A stretch of 64,000 nt of DNA from Leifsonia shinshuensis (GTDB lineage: Bacteria; Actinomycetota; Actinomycetes; Actinomycetales; Microbacteriaceae): the NCBI RefSeq assembly GCF_014217625.1, contig NZ_CP043641.1, positions 1,984,001-2,048,000 of the forward strand, in the 5' to 3' direction. Under the pieces are notes generated by a model. It was not told where the DNA came from. It did no database searches and saw nothing but the letters and a program-made list of their open reading frames with translations. The translations under genes were made by a program, and so were the position numbers. The first letter of the stretch is position 1. Each line of letters begins with the position of its first letter. Below are positions 8,718 to 16,136 of this stretch, piece by piece.

Positions 8718-8801
8718 CTACTGGCAGCTGTCGCACTGCAGCAGGTCCATCGGGTCGACGGGAACTGCGTAGCCGCCGACAGTGTCGTTTTCGTAGTCCA
8801 T
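8718..8801 (-). CDS. 27-residue acidic peptide ending in DLLQCDSCQ
   Basis: A short gene with the full set of expression signals: a strong AGGGGAGG ribosome binding site six bases before the ATG, a promoter about 45 bp upstream and a strong terminator directly downstream. The peptide starts MDYENDTVGGYA, continues with VPVDPMD, and ends LLQCDSCQ with a CxxC pair two residues from the C-terminus. I do not recognise the family. It could be a metal- or thiol-active micropeptide, a leader-type peptide or a RiPP precursor, but no modification gene lies next to it. Confidence 0.65.
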   Translation of the reverse strand: MDYENDTVGGYAVPVDPMDLLQCDSCQ

Positions 8802-8851
8802 GATGGCCTCCCCTGAAGTCTTGTCACCAGCGCGTCTCGCGGTGTTTACCC

Positions 8852-8897
8852 ACTATATAACCCGAATGACACGATTGTCATTCCACTACATGTAGTG
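8852..8897 (-). promoter_or_regulatory. Promoter with two operator-like inverted repeats
   Basis: On the minus strand an ATGACA -35 (8876-8881) and TATAGT -10 (8852-8857) are 18 bp apart and would start transcription about 45 bp before the peptide ATG. The -35 lies inside an inverted repeat AATGACA-N4-TGTCATT (8865-8882), and a perfect 14-bp palindrome CACTACATGTAGTG sits just upstream (8884-8897). Confidence 0.6.
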
Positions 8898-9276
8898 TTT
8901 GGGGGATTTTTTCGGGACCTTCTCCCACACCCCTGAATTTACGCGGCATGATAGGTCTCAGCTTCCGTGCAAGTTGTCTCACGGTACCGGTCCGTTGTCG
9001 CAGGTCAGCTGCACTTTTTGCCCGTTTCTCACGCTTTCGAGTGTTCAAGCCACACTCCTCGCACTTTGAGATACGTCCGCCCTCTCTACGACGTCTCGAT
9101 CGGCGTGCCGCGGCGTGTCGTCCGCTGATTGATCCAGACGGGGGCGACCCAGACGTGTTTGTGTCTTCAGGAGCAGCTAGGCCGGCAGATGCAAGGTCAT
9201 TTTCAACCTCGCTTGCCTGGTCATCTACGGCATCGGCGGTTTCACGAGGAGGCAGTTTTCGCGGTTGCTGACGCAT
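8878..9276 (-). CDS. Uncertain basic hypothetical ORF
   Basis: An open frame of 132 codons from an ATG at 9276 (MRQQPRKLPPRE), with a Lys/Arg-rich second half and CEEC. Its third-position GC is low (roughly 40-45% where I counted), unlike the core genes, and its stop lies inside the promoter region of the small peptide. It may be coding, or a chance frame in scrap DNA. Confidence 0.25.
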   Translation of the reverse strand: MRQQPRKLPPRETADAVDDQASEVENDLASAGLAAPEDTNTSGSPPSGSISGRHAAARRSRRRREGGRISKCEECGLNTRKREKRAKSAADLRQRTGTVRQLARKLRPIMPRKFRGVGEGPEKIPQTLHVVE

Positions 9277-9332
9277 CAGGTTTCGCGGAACATCCTTCCA
9301 TTGCTTTGCGCGGTGCAAACTGTTGCCAGCGC

Positions 9333-9869
9333 TCAGCTTGTCCTGGCGAATATCGCGAGGCTCCACTGCGTGTACTGCTGGCCGACGTCGCCTCGATCTT
9401 CGCGCCATCCGTTTCTGTTCAGCAGTGACCGCATTGGCTCATTCCGTACGTGGACCGAAGCGACAGCCAACGCATTCGCTTCACCGCGTTCACGGATGAC
9501 CAGTCGACATTCGTGCGTGAATTCCTCAAGAATCCGGTCACCCCAACCAGCCCCACGGGAGCCGAGATGTCGTGCGGCAAGGGAAAGCGCCAGCCGCGTT
9601 CCTACACCCGCAACGCGTTTTGTCTCCAGCTCCAGAACGAAGATCGCCTCGATGGCATTTTCGTTGCCGGACTTGGCCAAGATCGCGCAGTCAGGCCGCC
9701 GGAGCGGTGGCCGCAAGTCGCGCACCATCCCCTCGACGGTCTTCAGCCACGGCGCTGATTCCGGCCTACGCCATTTTTTGACTACCGCCACAGGCGGCAG
9801 TTCCGGCTGGCAGACAAATTCATTCAGCAGGCGCCGATCCTCCCGGGACGCCGATACCCACTCCGTCAA
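9333..9869 (-). CDS. GNAT-fold-like hypothetical protein
   Basis: A 178-residue frame beginning at TTG. The central part (IEAIFVLELETKRVAGVG, then LALSLAARHLG) and the end (VHVRNEPMRSLLNRNGW) resemble the beta4-alpha3 and beta5-alpha4 parts of a GNAT acetyltransferase, where a final NxxMxxLxxRxGW element is common. A canonical R/Q-x-x-G-x-G/A acetyl-CoA loop is not clear. The start codon overlaps the stop of an upstream small frame as TTGA. It lies in scrap DNA and may be a degraded toxin- or phage-type acetyltransferase. Confidence 0.5.
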   Translation of the reverse strand: MTEWVSASREDRRLLNEFVCQPELPPVAVVKKWRRPESAPWLKTVEGMVRDLRPPLRRPDCAILAKSGNENAIEAIFVLELETKRVAGVGTRLALSLAARHLGSRGAGWGDRILEEFTHECRLVIRERGEANALAVASVHVRNEPMRSLLNRNGWREDRGDVGQQYTQWSLAIFARTS

Positions 9870-10132
9870 CGCGAATCTGATGACAACTCGGGCCAGAGCT
9901 CTAGCGTCCGAGCGACGATTCGAGGATCGTTCATCGCAGCATGCAGATCCGCGAGGTACTCGCGATGGTTCCGAACCCGGCGGAGCACGATTCCTTGATG
10001 ACGACGCCGGAGCTTCCGAGGCTCGCGAACGCGCGGCGATCGTAGGCGCAAGAGTTTGTGGCTTTGCGCACGTCCCACCTGAAGCAGCCTCACAGAACTC
10101 ATCTTAACGGCTTTCACGAACCACCAGGTCAT
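9866..10132 (-). CDS. Uncertain small basic ORF upstream of the GNAT-like frame
   Basis: An 88-codon frame ending HAAMNDPRIVARTLELWPEL and overlapping the next frame by four bases. The overlap and the C-terminal helix-like stretch suggest a partner of the GNAT-like protein, but the N-terminal half is unremarkable Arg-rich sequence. Nothing else is supported between 9870 and 10280. Confidence 0.25.
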   Translation of the reverse strand: MTWWFVKAVKMSSVRLLQVGRAQSHKLLRLRSPRVREPRKLRRRHQGIVLRRVRNHREYLADLHAAMNDPRIVARTLELWPELSSDSR

Positions 10133-10280
10133 GAGGGCATAGATGCGGCGGACGTCGCGAAATCCGTCGCGCTGCTCTCGGCCAATCCGCTCAGCCTTCA
10201 GAAACGCCGCGGGCCGCCTGCCGTGATGTCGGATGCGGGTGGTGACGAGCGATCCGGTCGTGCCGGCACTGCCGCCGACG

Positions 10281-10436
10281 TTGAGCGTCGACGACCTCGT
10301 ATTCGCCTACGGCAGCCGTGTCGCCGGCGGGGTCGCTTGCATCGCGCTGCGGATCGAGCGCAGTGAGACATTCGGGCCGAACGGCGCGGGCGAGACCAGC
10401 ACGCTGATCACGATCGAGGGACTCCTCGTCCCGCCG
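10281..10436 (+). pseudogene. ABC-transporter ATPase fragment with mutated Walker A
   Basis: About 52 codons match the start of a drug-exporter type ABC ATPase: LSVDDLVFAYGSRVAGGV, then ETFGPNGAGETSTLITIEGLL. In a live gene this reads GPNGAGKT; here the catalytic Lys is Glu and two to three residues before it are missing. The match stops near 10436, where a different gene fragment begins. Confidence 0.65.
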
Positions 10437-10449
10437 TTCCGGCGTGTAG

Positions 10450-10724
10450 CTCAGCGGAGCCTCCGCCCAGTTCCGGTTCGACTTCCATACCTTCCACTTC
10501 TCGAACGATGCCGTCGCTCTGGAGGCCGAGTTCCACCAGCACTTCGCTGACCGGGCTCTGAACCGGGCGAACCCGCCAAAGGAGTCCGTCGTCGCGACTC
10601 CCACCGAGGTCCGCGAAGTTCTCCTGAGAAAGGAGATAGCTTGCCGGAGTTCGCTGACGAAACCGAAGCGTTCAAATTACGACACAGCGTCGGGCTGTGG
10701 CCGGCAAAGAAACTCATGCCCTGA
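10450..10724 (+). pseudogene. C-terminal fragment of a DUF4041/T5orf172 (GIY-YIG-like) protein, frameshifted
   Basis: Frame 1 reads FRFDFHTFHFSNDAVALEAE, then FHQHFADRALNRANPPKE and ATPTEVREVLL, the conserved C-terminal end of DUF4041/T5orf172 (Mug113-like) proteins of phages and mobile elements. After about 10645 the match continues in another frame (LPEFADETEAFKLRHSVGLW) to a stop at 10722-10724. No N-terminal nuclease part is present, so this is a truncated and frameshifted relic. Confidence 0.7.
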
Positions 10725-10817
10725 TGGCCGCGTTTGCCGCTAACTCAAGGTGACTCTGGTTGCGGGTGCGCTCCGTTGCCGCAGCGTGCCGGGAAATGGC
10801 GCTAGCGCATATGGCTA

Positions 10818-11522
10818 CTACGACCATTCGATCCGCACGTCGACGCTTCTCCAACGCTGGTACTGGATGGCCAAGGTAATGATCGAGGTCAATGTGGAAA
10901 CGAGAAACGCGGACGAAATCCGTTCAACCCATCCCTTAATTTCAACAACGGTGGCGTCCGCTCCTCCGAAGAACGCGAGTCCGATGCTGACGGCGAAGGT
11001 GAGTGCGAATGCGACCAAGAGAAACCAGAACAGGCGATACTCGGTAACCCGCTCGAATCGGACGAACTGCCTAAACCCATAGGAGTGAATGTTCTGCATC
11101 GTCCCCGACGCTGCAGGGCTAGACGAGTTGGCCTCAAGAAGTTCAATGCGAGTGAACACAGGCTGGCTGACGGGCGTTTTGGGCTCAAGCACCGGAATGA
11201 GAGTCTTGCAGACTCCTTCAACCAGATGCTGCATCTCCTCGTGCCGAGCGTTGTCCTTCACCACACGGAAATGAATGGCTCCCACGTTCTCCAACGACGC
11301 CATGCCGTACTCATTGTTTCCGACATCGATAAGGACTCGGTCCGCGAGCTGAAGGCGGGTTCTCGCATGCGGTGAAAACTTCTCCAGAAGCGACTGGGTA
11401 AGTGCGTCATCGACGCCTTCGTCCGACGATGGCCGTACGAGCCACCCAGTCGGCTCAAGCAAGTCGATCAATTGCTGCTTCGTCTCAATATCGACAACGG
11501 GTGCATTGATTAGAGCGCGCAT
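10818..11522 (-). CDS. Hypothetical protein with two C-terminal transmembrane helices
   Basis: A 234-residue protein with a soluble N-terminal domain (residues 1-160, mixed alpha/beta, starting MRALINAPVVDIETKQQL) and two membrane helices at about 165-186 and 203-221. The start is ATG with GGAGGG seven bases upstream and a TATAGT -10 box at 11559-11564, so expression signals look intact. The architecture (soluble domain plus two helices) is seen in many accessory membrane effectors, but I do not recognise the family. GC content is lower than in core genes, which suggests acquisition. Confidence 0.7.
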   Translation of the reverse strand: MRALINAPVVDIETKQQLIDLLEPTGWLVRPSSDEGVDDALTQSLLEKFSPHARTRLQLADRVLIDVGNNEYGMASLENVGAIHFRVVKDNARHEEMQHLVEGVCKTLIPVLEPKTPVSQPVFTRIELLEANSSSPAASGTMQNIHSYGFRQFVRFERVTEYRLFWFLLVAFALTFAVSIGLAFFGGADATVVEIKGWVERISSAFLVSTLTSIITLAIQYQRWRSVDVRIEWS

Positions 11523-11763
11523 CGCTTCCCTCCGTCAGCCGAATCGGAATGGAACCTGACTATATAGGGTGAAATAGCTGACGCGATCTGCGGGGGCGCT
11601 GCCTCTTTCAAATCGTATGAGGCTTTGGAGCGAGGTCCTTCAACGTCGGGGGCTCGCGGCGACGGGCGGTGGGCGCGAAGACGCTTACCTTCTGCGTTCG
11701 CGTTGCGGCTTTACACTTCTTCTGACATCGATCCGCTCCAATCGACGCCGGGCCTGCTGGCAT

Positions 11764-11958
11764 TTAGTGGATGCGGCGAACCCGAACTGCTTTGCGCATT
11801 CCGGCTACCAGCATCTTCCCGTCTACTACGCTCACCTCGGGTCGGTACGCGTAGCGGTACTGGTAGAAGTACTCGGCCTGTTCCCATTTGGATCCGTTGG
11901 TGAGGGTTACAACGGTCTTCCCATCCCAGCCCGTCCACGCACCGTTTACGCGAAGCAT
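11764..11958 (-). CDS. Small aromatic-rich hypothetical protein
   Basis: A 64-residue protein starting MLRVNGAWTGWDGKTVVTL and continuing NGSKWEQAEYFYQYRYAYRP, ending VDGKMLVAGMRKAVRVRRI. I know short actinobacterial proteins of this pattern (GxWxGWDGxT...W.Q..Y.Y.Y.YRP..) but no function for them. GGAAGG seven bases before the ATG at 11958 supports the start; a GTG five codons upstream is possible. Confidence 0.6.
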   Translation of the reverse strand: MLRVNGAWTGWDGKTVVTLTNGSKWEQAEYFYQYRYAYRPEVSVVDGKMLVAGMRKAVRVRRIH

Positions 11959-12033
11959 GCGTACGCCTTCCACTCGACTTCAGCCCACGTTAGCGACGAC
12001 CGGGTCTGCTGAGCGTTTAGGTGACAGTTTCGG

Positions 12034-12905
12034 TTAGGCCGCGAGGGCCAGGTTCTGGTTCATGATGGTCTCGAACTCGATCGGGGTCAAACGGCCCAGG
12101 CGGGCTTGTCGGCGGCGTCGGTGGTAGGTGCGTTCGATCCAGGTGATGATCGCGATGCGCAGTTCTTGCCGGCTGCGCCACGAGCGCCGGTTCAGGACGT
12201 TCTTCTGAAGCAGGGCGAAGAAGGATTCCATCGCCGCGTTGTCGCCGGCTGCGCCGACGCGACCCATCGATCCGATCAGGCCGTGCCGGTGAAGTGCGCT
12301 GGCGAAACGCCGGCTGCGAAATTGGCTGCCTCGATCGCTGTGAACCACACATCCGGCGACCTCGCCGCGGCGGGCGACGGCGTTCTCGATCGCTTGAACA
12401 GCCAGGCTCGAGCGCATCCGGTCGCTGATCGAGTAGCCGACGATCCGGTTGGAGCAGACGTTTTGACGGCGCAGAGATAGAGCTTGCCCTCGGCGGTGTG
12501 GTGCTCGGTGATGTCCGTCAACCACAACTCGTTGACCGCGGAGGCGGAGAAGGAGCGTTGGACTCGGTCATCGAACACGGGCGGGCCGGCCTTGCCGTTC
12601 TTCCCGCGCTTCTTCCCGAACACCGAGAACACACCGTTCTCCGAGCATCGTCTCCACACCGTCCGGTCCGACACGACGAACCCCGCATCCCGGACCTCGT
12701 CAGCGAGGAAGCGGTGCCCGAACTCCGGGTCCTCATCATGCGCGTCGCGCAGCGCGTTGACCAGGTGGGCCTGATCCCACGCCCGCTCGGAAACAGGCGA
12801 GGCCACCCAGCGGTAATACGGTTGGCGCGCGATCTTCAACACCCGGCACGTCACCGCGACGGCGATGCCGCCCGCGGCCAGCTCGCGGACGAGCGGGTAG
12901 ATCAT
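12034..12905 (-). pseudogene. IS3-family transposase OrfB (rve integrase core), frameshifted
   Basis: N-terminal HTH_21-type region (VTCRVLKIARQPYYRWV) and start of the DDE core (ELWLTDITEHHTAEGKLYLC) in one frame, then VCSNRIVGYSISDRMRSSLA, VVHSDRGSQFRS and GDNAAMESFFALLQKNVL in the next. The break lies about 12461, where one base is missing (expected aaa-gac-gtc, found aaa-acg-tc). DDE residues D, D and E are still recognisable across the break. The ATG overlaps the orfA stop as ATGA next to an AAAA run, the usual programmed-frameshift site. Confidence 0.85.
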
Positions 12906-13207
12906 TTTGGGGAGCCGCCGAGTTTGAGGTTCGCCTGCGACAAATACGCCGCCGCCTTCCGCAACACCTCGTTCTCCTGCTCCAGCAAACGGATCCGCTT
13001 CTTCGCCTCCCGCAACTCGTCGGCTTCCGCCTTCGTGACCCCGGGCCGGGCGCCGGCCTCGACATCGGCTTGACGCATCCAGTTCTGCAAACAGGTCTCG
13101 CTGATCCCGAAGTCCGCCGCGATCTTCCGCAACGGCACCCCCGGACCACGATCACGAGCAACCGCGACAACGTCCTCACGGAACTCGCGGGGATAAGGCT
13201 TGGGCAT
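12902..13207 (-). CDS. IS3-family transposase OrfA
   Basis: A 101-residue DNA-binding protein (MPKPYPREFREDVVAVARD) with an HTH_Tnp_1 helix-turn-helix (VPLRKIAADFGISETCLQNW) and a C-terminal leucine-zipper-like helix (KKRIRLLEQENEVLRKAAAY). Complete, but its partner orfB is broken, so the element cannot move by itself. Confidence 0.88.
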   Translation of the reverse strand: MPKPYPREFREDVVAVARDRGPGVPLRKIAADFGISETCLQNWMRQADVEAGARPGVTKAEADELREAKKRIRLLEQENEVLRKAAAYLSQANLKLGGSPK

Positions 13208-13276
13208 GATGACATCCTCCCAGCGATGCCACACGGCACCACAGATCAGGTGTCACCTATCCGTTCAGCAGACCCG

Positions 13277-13765
13277 CCGACCAATCAGCGCACGCCAATC
13301 CCGAGACCGTCATGTATCCGTTACCGGCAGACAACAGCCACACGCCCACATACGCGCCGCGACCGGCTCCCGGATTTCAACAAGAGTTGGAGCATTGTTC
13401 CTGCCCGCCGGGCAGTTGCGGCCACCTCCGCGTAGCGGCAGTCGTCTGCTCGGGCGGCGGCGGCCCAGTTGAGGGCCGTCGCAGCGTGATAGGGGCTGGA
13501 GTCTCTTCGGCGCTCGCCTGTTCGGGTCGGCGAGCACTTCGGTGAGCATGGCGATGATATCGGCGATCAATAGTGCTCCCGGTCGGTTGGGGTTTCGGTG
13601 CCGTGCTACAGCTGATCGATGGGGACGAGCCGCACCCTTCAACCCCGTGCACTACGCAGTGGCTCGAGGCGACATCCAGCCTGCGACTGCAATCGACTGG
13701 GACTGCTGGTGTGCCCTGGGTGCCGGCGATCTCGAGGAGCGTGGTAGCGCTGGATCTCCCATCCT
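13277..13765. other. No gene supported
   Basis: Open frames here lack ribosome binding sites and recognisable domains. The stretch separates the IS right end from a relic of the module family described at 41986-43852. Confidence 0.5.
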
Positions 13766-14036
13766 TGGCGTCAGGCTGAATTGGTCGCGTTACATCCTCG
13801 ACCTGGACCTCGAACTGCTGACTCGAATCCGAGGGACGGAACAGCCAGCCGACCAGGAAGTGGCGTTCCCGTCGAAGCTGCGCGACCACGACAGAGGCGC
13901 GGTTCGGCTGCTTCGGGTGGCGCATCTGAAAGTCGGCGATCGAGCAGTGTTCGACATTGAATCGCTGAGTGCGAACCCGCTTGTTGGATTCACGCGCGGA
14001 ACGTCGACGTATGTGCTGGAGATACGTCAGCTGTGA
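13766..14036 (+). pseudogene. Truncated relic of the 40-kb module family
   Basis: About 89 codons reading VRLNWSRYILDLDLELLTRI, then RLLRVAHLKVGDRAVFDIES and GFTRGTSTYVLEIRQL to a TGA. It matches the C-terminal module of the gene at 43328-43852 (SRYVIDTIDWTLQRVRG, LRLLRVIRLEVGRPAVFDVE, TTTFLVEIRRV). No start codon or 5' part related to that gene precedes it, so it appears to be a 5'-truncated copy. Confidence 0.65.
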
Positions 14037-14453
14037 CCCGTCGACGTTCAACTGGGTCGATCAGGTATGGCACGAGCTATGGAAACGGGGTGGCGAGGAG
14101 ACAAAGCCGACCCACACCATGCGCTGTGACACTTCTAGTAGGACCGAACAACGGTTGGCCACTGCCGGCGGTGTTCATTCGCGCGACCGAAATCCTGTAT
14201 CGGCGGACACCGCTCTTGACCTGCTTCCGGACGCTTGCGGAGACTAGGCGCTCTCCGCTAAGTGCGGCTTCTCACGGACTTGCTGTGGCTTCATTTGCGA
14301 TCGCCAACGCGCGTCGCGTGTTCTATCACGGGCTACTTCGCCTTTGTACCGGCGACGCGAAAGGCGGTCACGGCGCATCCGCACCCTGGTTACCGCTGCC
14401 TGATCTTCTGCCCTGTCCCGACAGAGGTCTGCGCAGAGGTATCTGTTGACATT
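14037..14453. other. No gene supported
   Basis: The only long plus-strand frame (14033-14449) has no ribosome binding site and Arg-rich shadow-like composition. Intergenic DNA between the relic and the catabolic cluster. Confidence 0.5.
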
Positions 14454-14840
14454 TCAGAGCTGGGTGAAGAATTGAACCGCGCCGATTAACAGGCCGGCAG
14501 AGAGCGCCGTGAACGACACGTACGATATGACGCGGAACCAAACCGTATCGGCGACAGCCTTCGAGAAGGCCATCGGGACGAAGCTAGCCGGGTTGACGAT
14601 GCCGCCGAAGGCGATGAGGACTGCGGCGAGTGGGTTCAGACCGGGAACTGCGAGTCCGACGGCGATCAGGACGACGCCCATCATTATCCAGTCGAGGTGC
14701 GCCTGTCGCACTCGCACCGGATCAACGATGCCAAACTTTCGAAGCATCTGGGGCCGTTCTACAGCCAGCATGAGTGCGAACCCGGAGATTGCTCCCACGG
14801 TCACAGATACCAATCCGACCGCCACAATGAGGCTCGACAC
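14454..14840 (-). CDS. Four-helix small membrane protein
   Basis: A 128-residue protein made of four hydrophobic helices, with RQAHLDWIMMGVVLIAVGL between the first and second. The (Q/R)xHLxW pattern recalls hydroxylaminobenzene-mutase-like membrane proteins, but I would not assign an activity. The start is GTG with GGAGG eight bases upstream. It is divergent from the nitrilase gene and shares its control region. Confidence 0.65.
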   Translation of the reverse strand: MSSLIVAVGLVSVTVGAISGFALMLAVERPQMLRKFGIVDPVRVRQAHLDWIMMGVVLIAVGLAVPGLNPLAAVLIAFGGIVNPASFVPMAFSKAVADTVWFRVISYVSFTALSAGLLIGAVQFFTQL

Positions 14841-15043
14841 TGATTTCCTCCACGCAACTTGTGTTTCTTTTCAGCAAACTCAGTTCAGCATAGGTGAATC
14901 TCTGGCCTTCGCGCCGAGCCGCCAGCGAAGGTGGGGTGTGGTTCCACGACGAGGACGCGAGCGATCGAGTTCCGGTGGCATTGACCAGTCGAAGCGCCCG
15001 CGCCCAAATCGTCACCAAAGACACTCGTAGGATTCAGATTGAT

Positions 15044-15066
15044 AGTTTACTTTTAGGGATCATGTG
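15044..15066. promoter_or_regulatory. Candidate shared operator in the nitrilase promoter region
   Basis: AGTTTACTTTTAGGGATCAT-type sequence about 40 bp before the nitrilase start, in the divergent space. Similar sequences occur at 25339-25359 and 28583-28606, also between divergent genes of this cluster. Confidence 0.35.
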
Positions 15067-15106
15067 TTTACCTTGGAATAACTTCAGAATCCAAGGAGGT
15101 ATTCAT

Positions 15107-16075
15107 ATGTCCCCTGACACGGTTCGTGTCGCGATCGTGCAGCAACCGTCACGTGTGCTCGATAAGGACGAGTCGCTTCGTCGAGCTGTCCAGCATGTCG
15201 CTGACGCAGCGGCGGAGGGCGCAAGGATCGTCGCGTTTCCCGAGTCGTGGCTTTCCTGTTATCCGGCGTGGTTCTTCGGGATGGCCGGGTGGGATGATGC
15301 GGTCGCTCGGAGTTGGTATCGCCTCCTGGTGGAGGACAGCATCGTCATCGGCGCACCGGACGACTTCAACGACGACCTCGCTCCCCTGCGTACGGCAGCT
15401 CGCGAAACCGGTACGACGATCGTGATCGGTCTCAATGAGCGTGACGGCGGGTTCGGCGGATCCTTGTTCAACAGCCAGGTCACTATCGCCAGCAGCGGCG
15501 AGGTCATAAACGTTCACCGGAAGCTCACACCGACCCACACGGAGAGGATCATTTGGGGGCAGGGTGACGCCGCCGGTTTGCAGGCTGTGGACGCCGACGG
15601 TGTTCGTATCGGTGGGCTAATCTGCTGGGAGCATTTCCACCCGCTCGCCCGCCATGCGCTGCATGATCAGTACGAGCAGATCCACATCGCGTCGTGGCCG
15701 GACATGTCGTCGCAGCACGAGACGATGTCACGGTCGTACGCGATCGAAGGTCGGTGCTTTGTCGTTGTCGCCGCCCAGTATCTGACCGAGGATGACGTCC
15801 CTGAAGAGCTGGTGGACGTGTTCCGCACTGGGCTTGGCAACGTCGACCTGGAATCAGACGTTCTCTTCGCCGGTGGTTCGGGAGTCCTGGCGCCAGATGG
15901 GACGTGGCTGACGGAGCCTGTGTACGGTCGGGCGACGACGATCATCGCCGATGTCCCGATCAAGGACACCATCGCTTACAAGCACGACGTGGACGTCGCC
16001 GGCCATTACTCCCGGTCGGACGTGTTCGAGCTGTTCATCGACACGGAGCGCCGCCGGTCGGTGACGCGAGTCTGA
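15107..16075 (+). CDS. Carbon-nitrogen hydrolase (nitrilase superfamily)
   Basis: A 322-residue amidase/nitrilase. The catalytic triad is visible: Glu46 in AFPESW, Lys139 in VHRKLTPTHTER and Cys173 in GLICWEHFHPL. The CWEH and HRKLxPTxxER signatures are those of nitrilase-branch enzymes (aliphatic nitrilase, cyanide hydratase), in which a nitrile is converted to acid plus ammonia or to amide. A perfect AAGGAGG eight bases before the ATG at 15107 sets the start. With the amidase, ureohydrolase and glutamate dehydrogenase of the cluster it probably releases ammonia from an imported nitrogen compound. Substrate not deducible. Confidence 0.9.
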   Translation: MSPDTVRVAIVQQPSRVLDKDESLRRAVQHVADAAAEGARIVAFPESWLSCYPAWFFGMAGWDDAVARSWYRLLVEDSIVIGAPDDFNDDLAPLRTAARETGTTIVIGLNERDGGFGGSLFNSQVTIASSGEVINVHRKLTPTHTERIIWGQGDAAGLQAVDADGVRIGGLICWEHFHPLARHALHDQYEQIHIASWPDMSSQHETMSRSYAIEGRCFVVVAAQYLTEDDVPEELVDVFRTGLGNVDLESDVLFAGGSGVLAPDGTWLTEPVYGRATTIIADVPIKDTIAYKHDVDVAGHYSRSDVFELFIDTERRRSVTRV

Positions 16076-16089
16076 TTAGTCCACAAACG

Positions 16090-16124
16090 GAAGCGCCCGC
16101 CCAATCTGATTGGGCGGGCGCTTC
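16090..16124. terminator. Bidirectional hairpin terminator
   Basis: A 16-bp perfect stem (GAAGCGCCCGCCCAAT and its complement, three-base loop) between the convergent nitrilase and NCS1 genes. The plus strand continues with ttgctgtgtttgtt, a moderate T-rich tail. Confidence 0.8.
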
Positions 16125-16136
16125 TTGCTGTGTTTG

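Larger units (their letters stand above)
12001..13276 (-). mobile_element. IS3-family insertion sequence, inactivated
   Basis: A ~1.28-kb element with imperfect terminal inverted repeats: the left end reads cgggtctgctgagcg and the right end, inverted, cgggtctgctgaacg, with aggtgaca shared further in. It carries overlapping orfA and orfB on the minus strand. orfB has a one-base deletion. I could not find a clear direct repeat flanking the ends, so the exact borders are provisional. Confidence 0.85.

Noticed and set aside
14033..14449. 138-codon plus-strand frame before the catabolic cluster
   Set aside because: No ribosome binding site, no recognisable domain.
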